Source: Chloroflexi bacterium OLB15
Lineage (GTDB): Bacteria > Chloroflexota > Anaerolineae > Aggregatilineales > Phototrophicaceae
Direction: 5' to 3'
Assembly (NCBI GenBank): GCA_001567085.1
Contig: LMZS01000070.1
Span: forward strand, 1 to 37,827
Length of the DNA: 37,827 nt
The position numbers and the translations under genes were made by a program. This document shows, piece by piece, positions 30,490 to 37,827 of the stretch. The notes under the pieces were generated by a model. The model searched no databases, was not told where the DNA came from, and saw nothing but the letters and a program-made list of their open reading frames with translations. Position 1 is the first letter of the stretch, and every line of letters starts with the position of its first letter.

Positions 30490-31476
30490 CTAAAAATCGA
30501 ATTGGTAGCCCGAACCTGAGCCACCCGGTGGCGGCTGCTGTGGCGGTTGCTGCTGTTGATATCCGCCCCGGCGCTGCTGTACTGCATTCCACAGCATGTT
30601 ATACGCGCTAAAACTCATCATTCCAGTGAATGCCGTCTCAACGCGATTGCGACGGTTTTTATGAGTTACGGTCATGATGATGTCATCATCAGGCTGTTCT
30701 GTCGCCCCGCCGCAGCGCACCATCCGCACCAGCGCGCCACCAGATGGCGGCGGCACAGCCAGAATTGCGCCAGCGGTGATGAAGTCATTGGCGAGCAAAG
30801 CTTTCTTGAACGGATCTACATCCGCATTATTGATCGCGCCCACCATCTGGAAATCGCTGTCTTTCAGCCATCTGTTGCCATCTTCACAGAACGGTTTACG
30901 CGCGGATGACCGCGCCATCCCTGCGGCGATCAGCAAAATAACAATCGCTTCAATCGCCCAGTATATATAAAGCGATTCATCAACCAGCGTAATGCCGCCT
31001 GTTGAAGATGATGAGCCAGTGCGCGTGATGGTCATACCTTCTTGCGCCAGAAATTCGGTAAATCCGAGAAAACCGCCCTGCCCAACTTCGCGTTCCAAAA
31101 ATAGGTCAAGCTGCCGCTGCCCGCCCTGAACTTGCGCGATCAAACCCGAAATATCCTTGACGGCATTGATCTGCGCGATTTCAACCAGCGCTCCGGCGTA
31201 CTCCGCCACGCGGTATACGCCGTAAGACACAGTGCCGATCAGCAGACCGATCAGGATAGCGATAATCGAATTGCGAATTTTCCCCCAATGCACGGCCAGC
31301 GTTGCGAAAAGGCCGCTCAAAAACGCTAAAGCCAGCGGTGAAACCGGAACAAGATAAATCGTCTTAGAGATCAAATAGGCGATCACGCCCAACACTGTTC
31401 CGGCGATCAGGACGATAATAATCGCCAGAATCAGCCCAATAAATGATATCCGGCCACTAGGGGCATAATTAATCAT
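30490..31476 (-). CDS. Membrane protein with a Pro/Gln-rich tail, unknown function
   Basis: 328 residues. Helices at about 12-34, 43-62, 69-88 and, after a 75-residue loop, 169-187. A soluble C-terminal domain follows from about 190 ('FCEDGNRWLKDSDFQMVGAINNADVDPFKKALL'), ending in a Gln/Pro/Gly-rich tail. The tail resembles the low-complexity ends of FHA and scaffold proteins elsewhere in the window. No enzyme motif is visible. It is divergent from hppA, 375 bases apart. Confidence 0.65.
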   Translation of the reverse strand: MINYAPSGRISFIGLILAIIIVLIAGTVLGVIAYLISKTIYLVPVSPLALAFLSGLFATLAVHWGKIRNSIIAILIGLLIGTVSYGVYRVAEYAGALVEIAQINAVKDISGLIAQVQGGQRQLDLFLEREVGQGGFLGFTEFLAQEGMTITRTGSSSSTGGITLVDESLYIYWAIEAIVILLIAAGMARSSARKPFCEDGNRWLKDSDFQMVGAINNADVDPFKKALLANDFITAGAILAVPPPSGGALVRMVRCGGATEQPDDDIIMTVTHKNRRNRVETAFTGMMSFSAYNMLWNAVQQRRGGYQQQQPPQQPPPGGSGSGYQFDF

Positions 31477-31585
31477 CGCAACTTCCTATCATGCTTTGCG
31501 AAGCAAAAATGGTAGGTAATGATTTCATTCTATGCGAAATACGTTATTTTGCGAGCGTCGTTCTCGTACTTGCCTTGCGGACTTG
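31477..31585. other. Intergenic spacer, promoter side of the divergent membrane-protein gene
   Basis: No gene. Contains the hairpin CTATCAT...ATGGTAG around 31489-31516 with an inner GCTT/AAGC stem, close to the start of the minus-strand gene at 31476. Confidence 0.3.
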
Positions 31586-31757
31586 TTGACGACTTTAGAA
31601 CGCTATGACAAAATCTCGATGGTTTTTTTGTTGAAGCCAGCCAATTCTGGTCTTATTTGATACTTCCGGGCTGTGGTTTGTGCAAATGGGCTTGGGCAGC
31701 GTCCAGAAAGCGCAGCTTGACTACCTAAAACAACCCTCTCCATGACAGGTTGTTTTT
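31586..31757 (+). ncRNA. Candidate leader RNA upstream of hppA (promoter to terminator)
   Basis: A promoter TTGACG (31586-31591), 17-base spacer, CAAAAT (31609-31614) is followed about 140 bases later by an intrinsic terminator: AAAACAACC (31727-31735) / GGTTGTTTT (31748-31756), the T tract continuing from the 3' arm. The hppA start is 95 bases further on, and I see no second good promoter in between. The transcript (about 31621-31757) has internal stems such as CCAG/CTGG. It is either a short RNA or an attenuator/riboswitch for hppA. No known aptamer recognised. Confidence 0.4.
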
Positions 31758-31831
31758 AGTGTCAGCCGTGCTTAAGCGACTCTGCCTGCGCCGCTCTCGC
31801 AACCACCGCTAGAAGTATCCCCGTAAATTTC

Positions 31832-31849
31832 AATACTAAGGATGGTATT
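31832..31849 (+). promoter_or_regulatory. hppA ribosome-binding site inside a small hairpin loop
   Basis: AATAC (31832-31836) / GTATT (31845-31849) frame the loop TAAGGATG, which contains the Shine-Dalgarno for ATG 31852. The stem is only 5 bp, so it may simply present the site. Confidence 0.35.
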
Positions 31850-31851
31850 AA

Positions 31852-34347
31852 ATGAGAGAGCTTAATTCGACCGAGCAGCTTATGCTTTTCGTGGTGCTTG
31901 GCATCGCGATTGCGGGTCTGCTATACGCGTTCTATCTGGCGCGGCAAATCTTGTCTGAGCCAAAAGGAACGCCAAAAATGCAAGAGGTGTGGAATTACAT
32001 CCGCGCCGGGGCAAATGCATATCTGCGCTCACAACTACGCATTATCGCTGTTCTGGTTGTGATTTTGATCGTGATCCTCTTTTTTAGTGTTTATGTCATT
32101 AAGCCTACGCCTTACGCTATTGAGCGCTTCTGCCCTGAATTAGCCACGCAGATACGCGCCCAGTTTGAAGAAGAAAACCCGATTGCCGAAGGCACTGTGC
32201 TTTCACTTGAAGAACTGAACGCCCGCGTCTACGCTGAAGAGGCGTTGATCGTGCAGCATGGCGAACAGGAATGCGAAAGCGCCCGCACCACTATCGCCTT
32301 TGGCCGCGCTGGCGCGTTCGCCATGGGCGCTATCTTCTCGGCGCTGGTCGGCTTTGCAGGCATGAACATGGCAGTACAGGGTAACGTGCGCGTTGCCGCT
32401 GCCGCGACAGACTCAAAGCGCGGCTATGCGGATGCGCTGCGTATTGCTTACCGCTCTGGCACGATCACCGGCATGCTAACCGACGGCTTAGGGCTGTTAG
32501 GCGGCACGCTAATCTTCTTGATATTTGGTATCGCTTCTCCAGACGCGCTGTTAGGCTTCGGCTTCGGCGGCACGCTGCTGGCGCTGTTTATGCGCGTCGG
32601 TGGCGGTATCTTCACCAAAGCAGCAGACGTAGGCGCAGACCTTGTTGGTAAGGTTGAAGCCGATCTTCCCGAAGACGACCCGCGTAACGCGGCGGTTATT
32701 GCCGACCTTGTTGGCGATAACGTAGGCGACTGCGCCGGCATGGCGGCAGACATTTTTGAAAGCTATGAGGTCACTATTGTCTCTGGCTTGATCCTCGGCC
32801 TCGCGCTGGCAACCGTCACCCGCAGCCCAATTTTCATTGTCTTCCCGCTGGTTGTGCGCGGTATCGGCGTGCTCAGCTCGATTATCAGCACCTATCTGGT
32901 CAAGTCCACATCCGGCAAAGATGCGCTCTCCGCCATTTCACGCGGCTTCTACAGCGCGGCGGTCATTTCGATAGTCCTATTCGCCTTGCTCACTATCGGC
33001 TATATGCGCGATCCGAACATCGCTAACGGCGGCGTCATCTGGCAGCCTTTAGCGGCAGTCATCGTCGGTATCATCTTAGCCATCGTCATTGAAAAGGTGA
33101 CCGCATACTTTACAGATACCGAACATGGCCCCGTGAAAGACATCGCCAAAAATACACAAACCGGGCCAGCAACAACTATCCTCAGCGGTCTTTCCGGCGG
33201 TATGGAAAGCAGCACCTGGGCGATCATCGTCATCGCAGGCAGCATTCTCGCGTCAGTTGCTATCTTTACAGCTTTCCCGATTGTGGATAACAACGGTTTG
33301 CAAATTGTTGATACCTTCACCGCCGTGCTGTACGGCGTAGCCATGACCGGTATCGGCATGTTAACGTTGACCGGCAATAACGTGGCGATGGATGCATTCG
33401 GCCCCATTTCCGACAACGCGCAGGGGATTGCGGAACTGGCTGGCGAAAGCAGCGGCGAAGGCGGCAAAATCCTTGAAAGCCTGGACGCCGTTGGCAACAC
33501 CACCAAAGCCATCACCAAAGGCGTGGCTATCGGCAGCGCGGTGATCGCGGCAGTGGCGCTCTTTGGATCCTTCTTAACAGATACCCGCATTGTCCAGCTT
33601 GGGCTAGGGGTGCCGCTTGGCGACACCTTATTCTCCACCGGCATCAACGTCGCCGATCCTGTTGTTTTCATCGGCTTCCTCGTTGGCGGCGGTCTGATCT
33701 TCATCGTCAGTTCGCTGCTCATCCGTTCGGTAAATCGCGCGGCGTTCAAGATGATTGGCGTCGTGCGCAGGCAGCTTCGCATCCCCGGCATCATGGAAGG
33801 AACAAAAACGCCGGATTATGCCGAAGCGGTCAGTATCTCCACACAGGCAGCGCAGCGTGAATTACTGCCCTTAGGCATCATCGCGGTGCTAACGCCGGTG
33901 ATCATCGGCTTTACCTTCGGCGTGGCGGCATTGGGCGGCTTCAACGCTGGCATCATCCTCGCCGGCCAGTTGATGGCGGTATTCATGAGCAACGCCGGTG
34001 GCGCGTGGGATAATGCTAAGAAATATATTGAGGAAGGCCACTACGGGGGCAAGCGTTCCGACGCTCATAAAGCTGCGGTTGTTGGTGATACCGTCGGCGA
34101 TCCCTTCAAGGATACCGCTGGCCCGGCGCTCAACCCGATGATCAAGGTCGTCAATCTGGTTTCGCTGCTGGTCGCCCCAGTGGTCGTGACCGTTCAATTG
34201 ACAGGTTCAAGCACCACTGACACCATCAAAATCATCGCTATGGTCATTTTAACAGTGCTGGTTGTCGGCGCGATTGCTATGAGCAAACGCACAGACAAAG
34301 AAGTGGAAGAAATTACACAGGCTGTAGTGAATTCCGGCGGCGATTAA
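31852..34347 (+). CDS. hppA: Membrane-bound proton-translocating pyrophosphatase (K+-independent type)
   Basis: 831 residues with about 16 transmembrane helices. It hydrolyses cytoplasmic PPi and pumps protons. The PPi-binding motif DVGADLVGK (259-267) with EADLPEDDPRN and 'ADLVGDNVGD' is intact, as is the second half-site 'GDTVGDPFKDTAGP'. At the K+-dependence position the sequence is GNTTKAIT (Lys552, Thr555), the pattern of K+-independent H+-pumping enzymes; K+-dependent and Na+-pumping types have Ala there. An unusual extracytoplasmic loop (about 86-146) between helices 2 and 3 carries Cys94 and Cys141, which may form a disulfide. Expected role: energy saving and PPi removal. Confidence 0.95.
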   Translation: MRELNSTEQLMLFVVLGIAIAGLLYAFYLARQILSEPKGTPKMQEVWNYIRAGANAYLRSQLRIIAVLVVILIVILFFSVYVIKPTPYAIERFCPELATQIRAQFEEENPIAEGTVLSLEELNARVYAEEALIVQHGEQECESARTTIAFGRAGAFAMGAIFSALVGFAGMNMAVQGNVRVAAAATDSKRGYADALRIAYRSGTITGMLTDGLGLLGGTLIFLIFGIASPDALLGFGFGGTLLALFMRVGGGIFTKAADVGADLVGKVEADLPEDDPRNAAVIADLVGDNVGDCAGMAADIFESYEVTIVSGLILGLALATVTRSPIFIVFPLVVRGIGVLSSIISTYLVKSTSGKDALSAISRGFYSAAVISIVLFALLTIGYMRDPNIANGGVIWQPLAAVIVGIILAIVIEKVTAYFTDTEHGPVKDIAKNTQTGPATTILSGLSGGMESSTWAIIVIAGSILASVAIFTAFPIVDNNGLQIVDTFTAVLYGVAMTGIGMLTLTGNNVAMDAFGPISDNAQGIAELAGESSGEGGKILESLDAVGNTTKAITKGVAIGSAVIAAVALFGSFLTDTRIVQLGLGVPLGDTLFSTGINVADPVVFIGFLVGGGLIFIVSSLLIRSVNRAAFKMIGVVRRQLRIPGIMEGTKTPDYAEAVSISTQAAQRELLPLGIIAVLTPVIIGFTFGVAALGGFNAGIILAGQLMAVFMSNAGGAWDNAKKYIEEGHYGGKRSDAHKAAVVGDTVGDPFKDTAGPALNPMIKVVNLVSLLVAPVVVTVQLTGSSTTDTIKIIAMVILTVLVVGAIAMSKRTDKEVEEITQAVVNSGGD

Positions 34348-34369
34348 AAATTGCTGTAGGTAAGAAACA

Positions 34370-34405
34370 AAACGAGGCTGCGGAAATGTGCAGCCTCGTT
34401 TTTTG
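34370..34405 (+). terminator. Strong terminator after hppA
   Basis: ACGAGGCTGC / GCAGCCTCGT stem of at least 10 bp (extended by flanking A/T) with loop GGAAATGT (34382-34389), followed by TTTTTT. The A-run before it makes it usable for the convergent gene at 34430 as well. Confidence 0.93.
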
Positions 34406-34429
34406 TTATCGCAAGTCTACCGTTTGCGG

Positions 34430-34741
34430 CTATTTAACCGGCGCAGCATGTGCATACGCCAGTTCAAAATGCTCTACCAGCGGCTTGTTCACGTAGAAAT
34501 GGTGCAATGCTGCGCGCCACTGTTCATAAGCAGGAGACTGGCGAAAATTCACCATATGTGCCTCCAGCGTATCCCACTGTACCAGCAGTACAAACCGCCC
34601 TGGCGTTTCCAGGCAGCAATTTAATTCATGGCGTATATAACCGTCAGTAGCGGCGATAATGGGCGATGCCTGCCGGAAGGCTTCAACAAACGCTTCCGCC
34701 TGTTCTGGCACAACATCCAAAATAATATGTTCAAGTATCAT
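34430..34741 (-). CDS. Antibiotic biosynthesis monooxygenase (ABM)-family protein
   Basis: 103-residue dimeric alpha+beta-barrel protein. 'MILEHIILDVVPEQAEAFVEAF', a central 'PGRFVLLVQWDTLEAHMVNFRQSP' and 'FELAY' match the ABM/quinol monooxygenase-like fold (PF03992). Members include quinol and heme-degrading monooxygenases, and many have unknown substrates. The gene is 27 bases from the MocR gene and on the same strand, so it may be cotranscribed with it. Confidence 0.78.
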   Translation of the reverse strand: MILEHIILDVVPEQAEAFVEAFRQASPIIAATDGYIRHELNCCLETPGRFVLLVQWDTLEAHMVNFRQSPAYEQWRAALHHFYVNKPLVEHFELAYAHAAPVK

Positions 34742-34768
34742 GCCCCGTCCTTGCTGTGAAATTTCCAG

Positions 34769-36277
34769 TTAAAGCAGCGGCGCTTTTTCCAGTTCGGCGT
34801 AGTCGTAAGCCAGTTCGCGCCACGCGCGCCCTAGCCGCTTCATGCCTTCTTCAAGCTCAGCCGCGCGATGAGTCGCGTAATTCAAGCGCATACGGTAGCT
34901 GCCGCCGCCGTTGGTGTAAAACATATTGCCAATAGCGTAAGCCACGCCCATCTGAATGGCAGAAATATAAAGCTCGGCAGCCGTCGGGCCAGTTTTTGGC
35001 AGTTCCACCCACAAGTACAATCCACCCTGTGGAACATTCCAGCGCGAACCCGGCGGCAAGTAACGCGCAGCCGCTTCCAGCGCAAGATCACGGCGGCGGC
35101 GCAGTTCTCGGTTGTTACGCTCTAGCTGCTGTGCCAGCACCCCCCGTTCAATCATCAGGTGTATCGCGCGCTGGTTCAGCGCCGGGGTCGAAACGTCAGC
35201 GGCATGTTTTACACGCACCAGCCGCTCAAAATGGGTGCTGTCAGAAATCAAATAGCCAATACGCATACCCGGCAGCAGGTTTTTGGTAAAGGCGCCTGCA
35301 TGCAAAACCATATTCCGGTCATCCAACGCCTTGAGCGGCGGAATAGACTCCCCTTCAAAGCGAAACTCATGATACACGCCATCTTCCAGCACTGGCACAT
35401 TGTATTCTGCCGCAAGGTTTAACAACTGGCGGCGGCGGTGCAGCGGCATCACCCGTCCAGTCGGGTTTTGAAAAGATGGCATCACGTAAATCAAGCGTGG
35501 CGAATGATCGAGAATAGCATTTTCCAGCATATCCAGCCGGATGCCGTCTTCATCCATCGGGATGCCCTGCAAGCGGATGCGGCGGGCGCGGGCTACATCA
35601 ATGATACCCAGATAAGTCGGATTTTCGGTGATCAGCAGATCGCCTTCGCCCAGAAGCGCCTGTACCACAAGGTCAATCGCCTGCTGCGAGCCGCCGGTGA
35701 TCAATATCTGGTCGGCAGAACAGCGGATGCCCAACGCGCTCACATAATCGCGCACGCTGGTACGCAGGGGGCCGTAACCTTCAGTCTGCTCATACATAAG
35801 CGCCTGTGCGCCATCCCGATCCAGCACCGCATTGATGGCAAGGCGCAAGTGCTGCGCGGGGAGAAATTCTGCCGGAGGTGACCCACCGCTGAAATTTATC
35901 ACGCCAAGTTTACGCGCCAGCCGCATCATCTCTTGCAGCGAACGATCTGCAATCGGCTGTGTTTCGTTGTGATGATGCGCGTTGGGATGCCCTGCGCTGG
36001 GAGATGGAGTCAGGGATACTTCACGCTCACCAGCGACAAACGTTCCCCGTCCGGCATGTGCGCTCAAATAGCCTTCAGCGCGCAGTTCAGCATAAGCGTT
36101 CACCACGCTAATGCGGCTGATGCCTAGCTGGCGGGCAAGATCGCGGCTGGCGGGAAGGCGTGTGCCAGCAGGAAGCAAGCCACTTTCGATCTGGGCGCGT
36201 ACATGGCGAATGAGCTGGCGATAAATTGGCTCTTCGCTATTGCGATCCAGCGTAACCGAAAGTGACGTGTTCAGCAT
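34769..36277 (-). CDS. MocR-family transcriptional regulator (GntR wHTH + aminotransferase domain)
   Basis: 502 residues. N-terminal GntR winged helix (1-80: 'EEPIYRQLIRHVRAQIESGLLPAGTRLPASRDLARQLGISR'), a linker, then a fold-type I aminotransferase domain (about 110-480). That domain keeps the PLP residues: NPTG at 271-274, Asp299, and the Schiff-base Lys332 in AFTKNLLPGMRIGYL. MocR proteins use PLP-ligand adducts as signals and regulate vitamin B6, GABA, taurine or similar genes. No such target is nearby. The palindrome TTGGTATACCAA at 36331 in its own 5' region suggests autoregulation. Confidence 0.9.
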   Translation of the reverse strand: MLNTSLSVTLDRNSEEPIYRQLIRHVRAQIESGLLPAGTRLPASRDLARQLGISRISVVNAYAELRAEGYLSAHAGRGTFVAGEREVSLTPSPSAGHPNAHHHNETQPIADRSLQEMMRLARKLGVINFSGGSPPAEFLPAQHLRLAINAVLDRDGAQALMYEQTEGYGPLRTSVRDYVSALGIRCSADQILITGGSQQAIDLVVQALLGEGDLLITENPTYLGIIDVARARRIRLQGIPMDEDGIRLDMLENAILDHSPRLIYVMPSFQNPTGRVMPLHRRRQLLNLAAEYNVPVLEDGVYHEFRFEGESIPPLKALDDRNMVLHAGAFTKNLLPGMRIGYLISDSTHFERLVRVKHAADVSTPALNQRAIHLMIERGVLAQQLERNNRELRRRRDLALEAAARYLPPGSRWNVPQGGLYLWVELPKTGPTAAELYISAIQMGVAYAIGNMFYTNGGGSYRMRLNYATHRAAELEEGMKRLGRAWRELAYDYAELEKAPLL

Positions 36278-36330
36278 GTTAAACGCTCCCGTAAAGTTAA
36301 AGAGGTTGACGATTTCCCGTAAAACAAAAA

Positions 36331-36342
36331 TTGGTATACCAA
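36331..36342. promoter_or_regulatory. Palindromic operator candidate (TTGGTATACCAA)
   Basis: Perfect 12-bp palindrome 54 bases upstream of the MocR start codon, in an AT-rich stretch. It is similar in form to GntR-family operators. A TATAAT with an upstream TG lies on the minus strand near 36405-36400, so the site would be just downstream of the transcript start. A half-site, TTGGTACTG, occurs near 36394 on the minus strand. Confidence 0.5.
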
Positions 36343-36446
36343 AGCACTATATTCAAGTAAGGAGCGCTATATATCACCATTGCAGTCCAAGCAGTACCAA
36401 TTGATTATACACCGGAAGCTGCTGGCTTTTCATCTGATCATTTCGC

Positions 36447-36476
36447 AAAAAAAAGGACGGCGCATTGGCCGTCCTT
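36447..36476 (-). terminator. Terminator after the gene at 36504
   Basis: AAGGACGGC (36453-36461) / GCCGTCCTT (36468-36476), 9 bp, loop of six, followed on the minus strand by eight T (36454-36447). Canonical. Confidence 0.93.
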
Positions 36477-36503
36477 CATCTAATTTCAGGCTGAATGCGC
36501 TGG

Positions 36504-36947
36504 TTAAGGTTCGCCTTCTACGCGAAGCACTTCAGTCAATACGACAGCAGCGACTTCAGTCGTCGCCCGCTTCACCTTTGTTTGAGAGACAGGAGCAGCC
36601 GTTTCGCCATCTTCATCATTGACCTGAGTAAACAGCGTCGCAAAGGTATCCAGCGCCAGCAGGTTATCCACCGTATCTTCGATGGTTTCGATATTCAGAT
36701 CGCTCACAATCACATGGGGGGTTTCCAGGGCAGCGTAACGAACGGGCGGGGTATCAGGAAGCGATTTGCTAACCTCATAGCTGAGATCCATTTGCCGGCT
36801 TAGATACGACGGGATCACGAACACGGCTGTAAAAAACGTTCCGTTTTCCATTTCAACGATCACGTCGCAGGCATCATACGTGCCCGCCTCAGTATGTTTT
36901 TCAAGCCAAATTCGTTTCGGAATCAGCAGCGCCGCTGCATTCATCAT
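36504..36947 (-). CDS. Hypothetical protein
   Basis: 147 residues from ATG 36947 (AAAGAT upstream); an ATG three bases on is equally possible, and a longer frame up to 37007 has no better site. Soluble, mixed alpha/beta. The first part ('LLIPKRIWLEKHTEAGTYDACDVIVEMENGTFFTAVFVIPSYLSRQMDLSYEVS') looks like a beta-rich domain. 'PVRYAALETPHVIVSDLNIETIEDTVDNLLALDTFATLFTQV' follows, then a disordered acidic/Thr tail. I recognise no family. It has its own terminator and is divergent from the FHA gene. Confidence 0.65.
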   Translation of the reverse strand: MMNAAALLIPKRIWLEKHTEAGTYDACDVIVEMENGTFFTAVFVIPSYLSRQMDLSYEVSKSLPDTPPVRYAALETPHVIVSDLNIETIEDTVDNLLALDTFATLFTQVNDEDGETAAPVSQTKVKRATTEVAAVVLTEVLRVEGEP

Positions 36948-37190
36948 ACAAATCTTTCTACTCAAACAGGGTGCTTCCGTGAAATCTACGGAGAATTTGA
37001 CGATCAAGGAATGTTTTGCAGAATAAGCCTAAATGAAAGCCGTGTCAATAAATGGTGGCACTACCCTGAATAGCCTTTTAGTCTTGTTTATTTGCCTCAT
37101 TTGACACTAATCCTTTGTCTCCGTATACTCACTTTTGAACCTTAATCACCATCGCGGTAAACGTTCAACCGTCCGCCGAGGAGAATTGCC

Positions 37191-37827
37191 ATGATTCAGG
37201 GGAACGACAGCTTTCGGCTGATCGTGCGTCGAGGCCCCCAACCAAACCAGTCGTATGAACTGAATAAAGACATTGTCACGCTCGGGCGGGATATTACAAA
37301 CGATATCGTCATCAACGATCCCGAAGTAAGCCGTCATCATTTGCGGCTTTCGCGTGGCGCTGGGGGTTTCACTATTGAAGACCTCGGTTCAACGAACGGG
37401 ACGTTTATCAATGGGCAGCGGCTCACTGGGCCACGCCCACTTCGCCCCGGCGATATGGTCGGGTTGGGTGAAACTGTAACGCTGGCATATGAAGCAGCAG
37501 CGTCGCCTATGACGGCTGCCGATGCGCCGCCTGCCGGAACCATGTTGAATCCGGCTCAGCGTTCGCAGTCAATGCCGCCACAGCCAGCAGCGCCATCTCA
37601 ACCCATGCAGCCCCCGTCGCCGCAGCCTTATGCGCCGGCAAGCCCGCAACCTTCGCCGTATGCGCCGCCGCAGGGATACCCGCCGCCTGGTCAACCCACC
37701 TGTGCAGCCTTCACAGCCCTATGCCCCAACGGGCGCCATCTCAGCAGTATCCGCCATATAACCCATCGCAACCCATACGCCCCATCTACAGGCTACACGG
37801 GGGCGCAGCCGTCCTCGCCGTATGGCG
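37191..37827 (+). CDS. FHA-domain protein with Pro/Gln-rich tail (partial, runs off the window)
   Basis: Starts at ATG 37191 with GAGGAG nine bases upstream. Residues 1-100 form a clear forkhead-associated domain that binds phosphothreonine peptides: 'TLGRDITNDIVINDPEVSRHH' and 'IEDLGSTNGTFING', with all the conserved Gly, Arg, Ser, His and Asn. A Pro/Gln/Tyr-rich disordered tail follows (PQPYAP, PYAPPQGYPPP). After about 37694 the tail stays proline-rich only if one base is removed from each of CCC 37695-37697, GGG 37731-37733 and CCC 37772-37774. No stop codon is reached in the corrected frame. It probably acts in Ser/Thr-kinase signalling or as a membrane scaffold, depending on what follows. 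Confidence 0.85.
   Translation, partial: MIQGNDSFRLIVRRGPQPNQSYELNKDIVTLGRDITNDIVINDPEVSRHHLRLSRGAGGFTIEDLGSTNGTFINGQRLTGPRPLRPGDMVGLGETVTLAYEAAASPMTAADAPPAGTMLNPAQRSQSMPPQPAAPSQPMQPPSPQPYAPASPQPSPYAPPQGYPPPGQPTCAAFTALCPNGRHLSSIRHITHRNPYAPSTGYTGAQPSSPYG

Noticed and set aside
33000..33794. 264-codon open frame on the minus strand
   Set aside because: Antisense to hppA; biased composition (Pro/Thr/Ile) is a mirror of the membrane-helix codons.
35438..35881. 147-codon plus-strand frame
   Set aside because: Antisense to the MocR aminotransferase domain, which is intact.

Overview
The window (about 53% GC, dense gene packing on both strands) looks like a piece of a Chloroflexota genome, most likely Anaerolineae-like. 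The clues are Thr/Pro-rich '(T/P)DT' linkers joining membrane or lipid anchors to outer-surface domains, FHA, HEAT and TPR scaffold proteins, a YabE-like DUF348/G5 protein and a small bacterial SRP RNA. The taxon is inferred from protein style only. I see no transposon, integrase, tRNA, rRNA or CRISPR array. Both window ends lie in proline-rich coding sequence whose frame breaks several times at short homopolymers, so they may be contig ends with indel errors.

Layout. 1-9.4 kb: a frame-broken acidic/proline-rich gene; a secreted esterase lipoprotein and a zinc phospholipase C-like protein (+); then on the minus strand livF/livG without permease genes, a broken small ORF, galT, a small membrane protein overlapping an aminotransferase, and a large TPR/membrane/SH3-like protein split by a probable one-base indel. 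9.6-16 kb: a plus-strand operon (double-hotdog thioesterase, AzlD-like protein, thymidylate kinase) behind a leader with mutually exclusive RNA pairings; a HEAT-repeat membrane protein; and a respiratory or metal-redox cluster (two-domain multicopper oxidase, membrane-anchored diheme cytochrome c, two-helix membrane protein) with a duplicated hairpin block. 16-20.8 kb: MOSC protein, flavodoxin plus MDR oxidoreductase, the SRP RNA gene (ffs), a DUF348/G5 protein and rdgB.

20.8-26.6 kb (minus strand): a sulfate-assimilation operon cysH-sbp-cysT-cysW-cysA. Its 5' region holds a promoter, a 17-codon ORF with two adjacent Cys codons, and a strong intrinsic terminator, all before cysH. This has the form of a cysteine-sensing transcription attenuator and is the most interesting feature of the window. 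Upstream is a GNAT acetyltransferase with a one-base homopolymer frameshift. 26.7-37.8 kb: a four-helix membrane protein, a GH13 alpha-glucosidase, a secreted alpha/beta hydrolase, an unknown membrane protein, a K+-independent-type H+-pyrophosphatase (hppA) behind its own promoter-hairpin-terminator leader, an ABM-family protein, a MocR regulator with a palindromic operator candidate, an unknown protein, and the start of an FHA protein.

Functional picture: a heterotrophic cell that imports and reduces sulfate, breaks down oligosaccharides and esters outside or at the envelope, has c-type cytochrome and copper-oxidase redox capacity, and conserves energy with a proton-pumping pyrophosphatase. 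Several operons here (cysH, the thioesterase-tmk operon, hppA, and possibly the multicopper oxidase) have terminator-like hairpins in their 5' leaders, so premature termination may be a common control mode.
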